From the NCBI GenBank assembly GCA_003211115.1, contig QCTP01000011.1, positions 1 through 41,625 on the forward strand: DNA of 41,625 bases, read 5' to 3'. Below are positions 35,970 through 41,625 of this stretch, piece by piece. The stretch's first letter is position 1, and every line of letters starts with the position of its first letter. The notes beneath the pieces are model-generated. The model had not been told where the DNA came from and ran no database searches. It was given only the letters and a program-made list of their open reading frames with translations. The position numbers and the translations under genes were made by a program. This DNA comes from Prochlorococcus sp. AG-673-M19. Its GTDB lineage: Bacteria > Cyanobacteriota > Cyanobacteriia > PCC-6307 > Cyanobiaceae.

Positions 35970-36857
35970 TTGATAATTAAACACTTGAAATTTAAAATTA
36001 ATATTATTTTTGAATTACTAAGGTGGAATAAACCTACTGGCAGACTAATTTTACTTATTCCTGCTGGATGGAGTTTATATCTTACTCCCGAATCAAATCC
36101 TAGTTTTTACATGTTGTTAAAAATAATAATTGGAGGGGTATTAGTTAGTGGTTTAGGCTGTGTTGCTAATGATATTTGGGATAAAAAAATAGATCAAAAA
36201 GTCTTAAGAACCAAAAATAGACCTCTTGCCGCAAATAAAATCGGCACCAAATCAGCTTACTTAATTCTTATATTTTTAATTATATGTAGTTTCTTTTTAA
36301 CTTTGTCACTACCAGACAATGGGAGACTACTTTCAATTTCACTCGCTTTTTTGGCTTTACCACTAATTTTAATTTATCCTTCGGCAAAAAGATGGTTCAA
36401 ATATCCTCAAGTTATCTTATCCTTATGTTGGGGTTTCGCAGTTTTGATACCTTGGGCCGCTAGCGAAGGAAATATGAAAAGTATAGTTTTATTATTTTGC
36501 TGGCTTGCTACAATTTTTTGGACTTTTGGTTTTGATACTGTATATGCTTTGGCTGATAAAAAATATGATCTTGAAATAGGAGTAAATAGTTCTGCTGTTA
36601 ACCTTGCATCCAATACAAAAATAACTATACAAATTTGTTATTTTATAACTTCTGCTTTTCTAGCAATTTGCGCTTTAATCAATCAACTAAATCTGATTTT
36701 TTGGCCAATTTGGTTGATAACAGGATTTTTGATGCAAAAAGATATTTTAAAAATATTTCCTGAAACTAAACAAACAAGTAAAAGTATTGGTATTCATTTT
36801 AAAAACCAATCCATATATGGAGCGTTAATTTTATTGGGATTCATAGTTGCCTCATAA
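35970..36857 (+). CDS. ubiA: UbiA-type 4-hydroxybenzoate polyprenyltransferase
   Basis: The enzyme prenylates an aromatic ring, in cyanobacteria most likely for plastoquinone. The 295-residue protein has about eight to nine hydrophobic segments. The two Asp-rich diphosphate sites are NDIWDKKIDQKVLRTKNRPLA (split), near residues 67-87, and DTVYALADKKYDLEIGVNS. TGRLILLIPAGWSL near residue 23 is also typical. The start is TTG 35970 (a second TTG lies five codons on). The LD-carboxypeptidase gene begins 3 bases after its stop, so they probably share a transcript. Confidence 0.92.
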   Translation: MIIKHLKFKINIIFELLRWNKPTGRLILLIPAGWSLYLTPESNPSFYMLLKIIIGGVLVSGLGCVANDIWDKKIDQKVLRTKNRPLAANKIGTKSAYLILIFLIICSFFLTLSLPDNGRLLSISLAFLALPLILIYPSAKRWFKYPQVILSLCWGFAVLIPWAASEGNMKSIVLLFCWLATIFWTFGFDTVYALADKKYDLEIGVNSSAVNLASNTKITIQICYFITSAFLAICALINQLNLIFWPIWLITGFLMQKDILKIFPETKQTSKSIGIHFKNQSIYGALILLGFIVAS

Positions 36858-36860
36858 TTG

Positions 36861-37739
36861 ATGAATAGAACGCTGACAAAATTAAAAGAAGGAGATGAAA
36901 TTAATATTTTAGCTCCTAGCTCTTTTATAGATAAAGAAGATGATTTTATAAAGGGCATAGATATATTAAAAACTTGGGGTTTAAAAATTATTAGCAATAA
37001 TATCCTCTCAAAAAAATATGGATATTTTGCTGGAGATGATCTAAGCAGATTTGAAGAACTCGAAAAAGCGAAAAATAGTAAGCTCATCATTTTTGCTAAA
37101 GGTGGATGGGGTGCAGCAAGACTATTAGAAAAAAATCCAAATTGGGGAAATGGCTTGATGATTGGATTCTCTGATACATCTTCACTATTGTTATCAAAAT
37201 ATTCAAAAGGATATTTTGGCTCGATTCATGGACCTATGGTTACAACTCTTTTTAAAGAGCCTGAGTGGAGTTTATGGAGACTAAGAAATTTACTTTTTGA
37301 AGGATATGTTGATGACATTAGGGGTTTACCTTTAAAAAAAGGCATTGCCAAAGGAGAGATTATTGTTTCTAATCTAACTATTGCATGTTTTCTTATAGGG
37401 ACAAATCATTTTCCCCAATTAAAAGGCAAAATAATAATCTTTGAAGATATTAATGAAGATATTTATAAAATTGATCGAATGTTGACATATTTAAGAATGA
37501 CAAACAAATTTAATGAAATTGTAGGTATTGGATTCGGAAGTTTTGCAGATGACCTATGTACTCCTGAATGGAAAGTCTTACTCAAAAAATTAATAATAGA
37601 AAGACTAGAAGAGTATGATATTCCTATTCTTTTTGACCTCCCAATTGGACATTTATCCGGTAATGCATGCATCCCCTTGGGTTGTGAAGCAATATTAAAT
37701 GGAAATGATGGAAACCTTAGTATTCATATCCCTTGTTAA
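36861..37739 (+). CDS. LD-carboxypeptidase, peptidase family S66 (LdcA/MccF type)
   Basis: S66 enzymes trim murein tetrapeptides during peptidoglycan recycling, and relatives inactivate microcin C. The 292-residue protein has the ILAPSSFI start and the nucleophile region GFSDTSSLLLSKYSKG with the catalytic Ser. EDINEDIYKIDRML carries the Glu and LPIGHLSGNACIPLG the His of the triad. ATG 36861 is used; a TTG directly before it is a chance extension. It lies directly behind ubiA and shares its TTAA stop palindrome with ispD. Confidence 0.92.
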   Translation: MNRTLTKLKEGDEINILAPSSFIDKEDDFIKGIDILKTWGLKIISNNILSKKYGYFAGDDLSRFEELEKAKNSKLIIFAKGGWGAARLLEKNPNWGNGLMIGFSDTSSLLLSKYSKGYFGSIHGPMVTTLFKEPEWSLWRLRNLLFEGYVDDIRGLPLKKGIAKGEIIVSNLTIACFLIGTNHFPQLKGKIIIFEDINEDIYKIDRMLTYLRMTNKFNEIVGIGFGSFADDLCTPEWKVLLKKLIIERLEEYDIPILFDLPIGHLSGNACIPLGCEAILNGNDGNLSIHIPC

Positions 37740-38410
37740 TGAAAATTTTTTAAAAATAGTTTTGCTATTTTTAGATCTAGTGGAGATGTAATTTTTATAT
37801 TTGAAGAATTTCCTTCAATAATTTTGACTTCCCAATTTAAAAATTCAAACAGTGAGGCATCATCAGTAACTTTCCAATTATTTTCAATTGCCATGATATG
37901 AGCTTGTCTTAGACTCTTTACTAAAAAACCCTGCGGGGTTTGTGCTGCCCACAAATTTTTTCTATCGGGAGTTTCTTTGATATAACCTTTATCATCAACA
38001 ATCTTTATTGTATCGGTAACTTTGGTAGCTAAAATGACTGCATCATTTTCTTCTAATTCCAAAGCACATTTATTTATCAAGATTGGATCTATTAAGCATC
38101 TAGCGCCATCATGAATGAGAACTTTTTCAGCATTAGAGGGTAGAGAATTTAAACCATTAAAGACAGACTCTTGCCTAGTTTTACCACCCATAATCCATTT
38201 AACTTTAGAGGAAAAACCTTTAACTGAATTTAATAATTCATGTTTATCATTCGGTTGCCCAATTATTCCTACCCAACTTACTAAACTTGAGGAAAATACA
38301 GATTTTAAAGTCCAATAAATAAGAGATTCACCTTCTAATTCAATAAGTAATTTATTTTTCCCAGCTTTCATTCTGCTACCGCTTCCTGCAGCAGGTATTA
38401 ATACATGCAC
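37736..38410 (-). CDS. ispD: 2-C-methyl-D-erythritol 4-phosphate cytidylyltransferase
   Basis: The enzyme makes CDP-methylerythritol in the MEP isoprenoid pathway, which supplies chlorophyll, carotenoid and quinone side chains. The 224-residue protein has LIPAAGSGSRMKAGKNKLLIEL (split), the CTP-binding Gly-rich loop with Arg and Lys, then VLIHDGARCLI, ATKVTDTIK and the AAQTPQGFLVK motif. The start is GTG 38410 (GTG CAT GTA), with no in-frame ATG nearby. It is divergent from fabG. Confidence 0.95.
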   Translation of the reverse strand: MHVLIPAAGSGSRMKAGKNKLLIELEGESLIYWTLKSVFSSSLVSWVGIIGQPNDKHELLNSVKGFSSKVKWIMGGKTRQESVFNGLNSLPSNAEKVLIHDGARCLIDPILINKCALELEENDAVILATKVTDTIKIVDDKGYIKETPDRKNLWAAQTPQGFLVKSLRQAHIMAIENNWKVTDDASLFEFLNWEVKIIEGNSSNIKITSPLDLKIAKLFLKNFH

Positions 38411-38505
38411 AATAATTTGGCTTAATGTTTTCTAGATAATTATAAATAAACGCATTATGTTTGCACAAATAGTACTACGATTTTAAAATTATAAAATTTT
38501 TTACA

Positions 38506-39255
38506 ATGTCAAAGACAGAATCTTTAACAGGGAAAGTAGCTTTAATTACAGGAGCAAGTAGAGGGATAGGAAAGGAGATAGCCTTAGAACTTAGTAATTT
38601 AGGAGCAGAGGTAATTATCAATTATTCATCTTCTGATGAAAAAGCGGAAGAAGTTGTAAATTTAATCAAAAAGTCTGGAGGTAAAGTTCATAAATTAAAA
38701 TTTGACGTCTCAAAAGAGGAATCTGTGAGTGCCGCTTTTGAAGAAATTATAAAAATCAATGGAACCATAGATATCCTCGTGAATAACGCTGGGATAACAA
38801 GGGATGGTCTCTTAATGCGAATGAAATCAGAGCAATGGGATGACGTTCTAAATACCAATTTAAAAGGGGTTTTTCTTTGTACTAAATATGCTTCTAAATT
38901 TATGCTTAAAAAAAGAAGCGGCAAGATAATAAATATCTCATCTATTGTTGGAATAATTGGAAATCCTGGGCAAGCAAATTATTCTGCTGCAAAAGCAGGT
39001 GTTATTGGCTTCACAAAAACTTGTGCAAAAGAATTTGCTTCTAGAGGGATAAATGTAAATGCTATAGCCCCTGGTTTTATAGAAACAGAAATGACTGAAA
39101 ATCTAAATAATGAAGAAATAATCAAGGCTATACCTCTAGCTAAACTTGGTAGTTGCTCACAAATAGCGCAATTAGTTTCATTTTTAGTTTCGAGTAATGC
39201 AGGAAGTTATATTACAGGACAGACAATCAGTATTGATGGGGGAATGAGTATTTAA
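38506..39255 (+). CDS. fabG: 3-oxoacyl-[acyl-carrier-protein] reductase
   Basis: This NADPH-dependent reductase acts in fatty acid elongation. The 249-residue SDR protein has TGASRGIGKE (cofactor loop), NNAGITRDGLLMRM, the catalytic ISSIVGIIGNPGQANYSAAKAG (split) with Ser, Tyr and Lys, and NVNAIAPGFIETEMTE. The carboxyl end ITGQTISIDGGMSI is typical of FabG. ATG 38506. The stop codon directly abuts that of the small membrane protein gene on the other strand. Confidence 0.95.
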   Translation: MSKTESLTGKVALITGASRGIGKEIALELSNLGAEVIINYSSSDEKAEEVVNLIKKSGGKVHKLKFDVSKEESVSAAFEEIIKINGTIDILVNNAGITRDGLLMRMKSEQWDDVLNTNLKGVFLCTKYASKFMLKKRSGKIINISSIVGIIGNPGQANYSAAKAGVIGFTKTCAKEFASRGINVNAIAPGFIETEMTENLNNEEIIKAIPLAKLGSCSQIAQLVSFLVSSNAGSYITGQTISIDGGMSI

Positions 39256-39435
39256 TCAAGTACTTTCATATGGTTGACCTAACTCATCCCTTAATCTTCT
39301 AATTTTTTGCAATAGTTTTAGTCTTCGACTTCTAGCAGTTAAAGTCAAGAAAAATCTTAGAGGGAAATATATAAGAGTCATTGCAACTGCTAAGGTCGCA
39401 GTTAAAGTAAAAATAAGATTTCCAGTTTTATCCAT
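39256..39435 (-). CDS. Small conserved membrane protein (59 aa)
   Basis: A 59-residue protein that is easy to miss. It starts at ATG 39435 and ends with TGA at 39256-39258. The sequence begins MDKTGNLIFTLTATLAVAMT, has one membrane helix continuing to LIYFPLRFFLTL, and then a very basic amphipathic segment (TARSRRLKLLQKIRRLRDEL) and GQPYEST. Coding-like composition, an ATG start and exact abutment with the fabG stop support a real gene. Function unknown. Confidence 0.68.
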   Translation of the reverse strand: MDKTGNLIFTLTATLAVAMTLIYFPLRFFLTLTARSRRLKLLQKIRRLRDELGQPYEST

Positions 39436-39499
39436 AACTACAAGATACTCATTTTTTAATTAATGTGGATAGCTGTTTAAGAGAAATTCGGCTTTCCCC

Positions 39500-39520
39500 A
39501 CTTAATTAAGTATCACTTAA
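39500..39520 (+). promoter_or_regulatory. Overlapping palindromes upstream of groEL
   Basis: ACTTAATTAAGT at 39500-39511 is a perfect palindrome, and its right half (TTAAGT) forms a second inverted repeat with ACTTAA at 39515-39520 across a 3-base spacer. A possible -10 (AAATATAAAT) overlaps the right end. No CIRCE element (TTAGCACTC-N9-GAGTGCTAA) is visible in 39436-39568. An operator role is inference. Confidence 0.35.
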
Positions 39521-39568
39521 ATATAAATCCATGGGAGATTAGAATAATAATATAAAAATTAAATAAAC

Positions 39569-41284
39569 ATGCCAAAACAATTAAGCTTTTCGAACGAATC
39601 ACGAGAAGCAATCGAAAAAGGTGTAAATACTGTAGCTGATGCGGTTAAAGTAACTATTGGTCCCAAGGCAAAGAATGTTGTTATAGAGAGAAAATTCGGT
39701 TCCCCCGATGTAGTTAGAGATGGATCTACGGTTGCTAAAGAAATCAACCTTGAAAACCCTATTTCTAATTTAGGTGCAAAATTAATAGAACAAGTAGCAA
39801 CTAAAACTAAAGAAAGTGCTGGAGATGGAACAACCACAGCAACAATCTTGACTCAAATAATGGTTCAAGAAGGATTAAAAAATATAGCTGCCGGTGCTAG
39901 TCCTATTGAGCTAAAAAAAGGAATGGAAAAGGGATTAGTTTTCGTTTTAGAGAAATTAAAATCAAAAAGTATTAAAATTAATGGATCTGATATTAAAAAA
40001 GTTGCCACAGTAAGTGCTGGGGGAGATGAGGAGATAGGTTCAATAATTTCCAAGGCAATGGATATTGTAACTTCAGATGGGGTAATCACTGTAGAAGAAT
40101 CTCAATCACTTGAAACAGATTTAGACATAACAGAGGGTATGTCTTTTGATAGAGGATATAGCTCACCTTATTTTATAACGGATCAAGAAAGACAAATTTG
40201 CGAACTTGAAAATCCTAAGATATTGATTACTGATCAAAAGATTTCTACATTAACAAATCTAGTTCCAATCCTCGAAGAAATTCAGAAATCTGCTTCTCCA
40301 TTTTTAGTCCTTGCTGAAGATATTGAGGGCGAAGCTTTAACAACACTAGTTTTAAATAAAAACAGTGGTGTATTAAATGTTTCAGCTGTTCGAGCTCCAT
40401 CATTTGGCGAAAGAAGAAAGGCTGCTTTAGAGGATATTGCGATTCTTACTGGAGCTAATTTAATTAGCGAAGACAAATCAATGAAATTAGAAGAAGTAAC
40501 TATCAATGATCTTGGTAAAGCAAAAAAAATAACAATCTCAAAGGATAAAACAACTATTGTAGCTTTCGAAGATACCAAAGACTTAGTCCAAGAAAGAGTT
40601 GAGAAATTAAAAAGGGAAGTTGAAATAACGGAATCAGAATACGATAAGGATAAAATTAATGAAAGGATAGCAAAACTTGCTGGAGGAGTGGCTCTAATTA
40701 AAGTTGGCGCTGCGACAGAAACAGAGATGAAGTATAAAAAATTAAGAATAGAAGATTCACTCAATGCAACAAAAGCGGCTATTGAAGAAGGAGTTGTATC
40801 AGGGGGCGGACAAACATTAATTGAGATTTCAGAAGAACTCTCTAATTTACGTAAACAGACATCAGATGATTTAACTACAGGAATAGATATTATTATAAAT
40901 GCACTTTTAGAACCTACTAAGCAAATTGCAAAAAATGCTGGGTTTAATGGAGATGTAGTTGTTGCTGATATAAAAAGACTTAATAAGGGATTTAACGTTA
41001 ATACTGGAGAATATGAGAATTTAAACGCATCAGGGATACTAGATCCTACTAAAGTAATTCGATTAGCTCTTCAAGATTCAGTATCAATAGCAGCAATGCT
41101 TCTCACTACAGAAGTTGCAGTAGCTGATATTCCAGAGCCTGAGACAGCCGCACCTGGAGGACCAGGAGCAGATCCAATGGGTGGAATGGGTGGAATGGGT
41201 GGTATGGGTGGTATGGGTATGCCAGGAATGGGTGGTATGGGTATGCCAGGAATGGGTGGTATGGGTATGCCAGGAATGATGTAA
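39569..41284 (+). CDS. groEL2: Chaperonin GroEL, second cyanobacterial type without adjacent groES
   Basis: A 60-kDa chaperonin subunit of 571 residues. [27 protein letters not shown] (split) resembles the GroEL2-type amino end, and GDGTTTAT (about 86-93) is the ATP site. The [13 protein letters not shown] segment and [10 protein letters not shown]-like [21 protein letters not shown] (split) are conserved. The tail is a long Gly-Met repeat. No groES lies next to it, so this is probably the monocistronic paralogue that cyanobacteria carry beside groESL. ATG 39569. Confidence 0.95.
   Translation: MPKQLSFSNESREAIEKGVNTVADAVKVTIGPKAKNVVIERKFGSPDVVRDGSTVAKEINLENPISNLGAKLIEQVATKTKESAGDGTTTATILTQIMVQEGLKNIAAGASPIELKKGMEKGLVFVLEKLKSKSIKINGSDIKKVATVSAGGDEEIGSIISKAMDIVTSDGVITVEESQSLETDLDITEGMSFDRGYSSPYFITDQERQICELENPKILITDQKISTLTNLVPILEEIQKSASPFLVLAEDIEGEALTTLVLNKNSGVLNVSAVRAPSFGERRKAALEDIAILTGANLISEDKSMKLEEVTINDLGKAKKITISKDKTTIVAFEDTKDLVQERVEKLKREVEITESEYDKDKINERIAKLAGGVALIKVGAATETEMKYKKLRIEDSLNATKAAIEEGVVSGGGQTLIEISEELSNLRKQTSDDLTTGIDIIINALLEPTKQIAKNAGFNGDVVVADIKRLNKGFNVNTGEYENLNASGILDPTKVIRLALQDSVSIAAMLLTTEVAVADIPEPETAAPGGPGADPMGGMGGMGGMGGMGMPGMGGMGMPGMGGMGMPGMM
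41207..41278 (+). repeat. 24-bp in-frame tandem repeat in the groEL tail
   Basis: Three perfect 24-base units lie at 41207-41230, 41231-41254 and 41255-41278, each encoding Gly-Gly-Met-Gly-Met-Pro-Gly-Met. Degenerate GGM codons precede them. The Gly-Met tail is normal for GroEL, projecting into the folding cavity, but the proline-bearing octad is unusual. Confidence 0.95.
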
Positions 41285-41288
41285 AAAT

Positions 41289-41625
41289 CTAACTGGCTTT
41301 TTTCTCGTTTTTAATCCATTTTCTTAAATTATTTATATTTGGCAATGGCAATTCTTCTTTCTCAATTTGTTTATAGTCATACTTATAAGACTCATTAATA
41401 TTTTTATTTACGATTTCAGTATTATCAGTTATTTTTTCTTCTTTAGATTGAAAGTCTATTTCTTTTTGATGTTGAACATTTTCCAATAATGCCAAATTAA
41501 TTTGACCTTGATTTTCTTCTTCTTGATCTTTTTCTATTAAATTAATTTGATCTTGATTTTCATCTTCTTGATCTTTTTCTATTAAATAAATTTGATCTTG
41601 ATCTTCATCTTCTTGATCTTCATCT
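41289..41625 (-). CDS. Acidic repeat protein, carboxy-terminal part (5' end outside window)
   Basis: The frame is open from the right edge of the window to TAG at 41289-41291, giving 112 full codons. An apparent start at 41495 is a TTG inside the frame and is not the true start. The upstream part is made of 15-residue acidic units of the form DQEDENQDQINLIEK, rich in Asp, Glu and Gln. The end is LPLPNINNLRKWIKNEKKAS, which is basic. No family is recognised. It converges on groEL with 4 bases between the stops. Confidence 0.65.
   Translation of the reverse strand, partial: DEDQEDEDQDQIYLIEKDQEDENQDQINLIEKDQEEENQGQINLALLENVQHQKEIDFQSKEEKITDNTEIVNKNINESYKYDYKQIEKEELPLPNINNLRKWIKNEKKAS
41494..41625 (-). 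repeat. 45-bp tandem repeat in the acidic protein gene
   Basis: Units of 45 bases lie at 41494-41538, 41539-41583 and from 41584 to the window edge (42 bases seen, more diverged). Each encodes a 15-residue Asp/Glu/Gln-rich block. The first two differ at only a few positions. The array may continue beyond the window. Confidence 0.92.

Noticed and set aside
40282-40764. 160-residue minus-strand ORF inside groEL
   Set aside because: Ser/Leu/Ile-rich antisense shadow of groEL coding sequence, as are the other minus-strand frames in this gene.
41289-41495. A complete 68-residue gene starting at TTG 41495
   Set aside because: The frame stays open to the window edge through repeat units that clearly belong to the same protein.
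41494-41625. CRISPR array
   Set aside because: Units are directly adjacent without spacers and are in frame within a coding sequence; the same applies to the 21- and 24-base repeats.
1-41625. Mobile element, prophage, defence or biosynthetic gene island
   Set aside because: No transposase, integrase, restriction, toxin-antitoxin, phage or modular synthase gene was seen, and composition and gene order look like core genome throughout.

Overview
The window is a 41.6-kb stretch of chromosome from a very AT-rich, tightly packed unicellular cyanobacterium. It is almost certainly a high-light-type Prochlorococcus or a close relative. Support comes from photosystem I genes (psaF, psaJ), cytochrome b6f genes (petC, petA), a short high-light-inducible protein, tetrapyrrole genes (hemC, hemL, cobM), a dual-permease iron transporter of the FutB type, a UbiA prenyltransferase, and several small proteins of the kind conserved in picocyanobacteria. 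No transposase, integrase, phage gene, CRISPR array or rRNA operon was seen. This is core housekeeping genome, and I found no convincing new multi-gene system.

Layout: 1-7.0 kb holds the amino-terminal part of priA (leftwards, cut by the window edge), the principal sigma factor, hemC, pyrophosphatase, an M32 carboxypeptidase, a YjbQ-family protein and a pterin carbinolamine dehydratase. 7.0-13.7 kb holds a COG0523/CobW metal GTPase with a His-rich repeat, an iron permease, a UPF0104 membrane protein, an orphan nickel-chelatase gene larC, two hypothetical genes and exonuclease III. 13.9-20.7 kb holds hemL, a prohibitin-like protein, a YajQ protein, a DprA-like plus phosphotransacetylase-like pair, an SDR protein, map and a small membrane protein. 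20.7-24.8 kb holds rplS, tRNA-Trp, a 62-aa protein, tRNA-Asp, gltX, a cation/proton antiporter and hli. 24.8-30.4 kb holds tsaD (with an apparent frameshift), psaF-psaJ, gmk, an NFACT/RqcH protein, a small membrane protein, tatC and a DUF3067-like gene. 30.5-34.3 kb holds petC-petA-lgt-cobM and a RodZ-like gene. 34.3-41.6 kb holds ppx, a UbiA-type prenyltransferase, an LD-carboxypeptidase, ispD, fabG, a 59-aa membrane protein, a groES-less groEL, and the carboxy-terminal end of an acidic repeat protein.

Functional links visible here: hemC, hemL and gltX feed tetrapyrrole synthesis through glutamyl-tRNA and aminolevulinate. tatC lies close to petC, whose product carries a twin-arginine signal. 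petC and petA encode two core cytochrome b6f subunits.

The main oddities are a 10-G homopolymer that puts the essential tsaD gene out of frame, in-frame tandem repeats in three proteins (21, 24 and 45 bp periods), four convergent gene pairs whose stop codons share one TTAA palindrome, and frequent TTG start codons.
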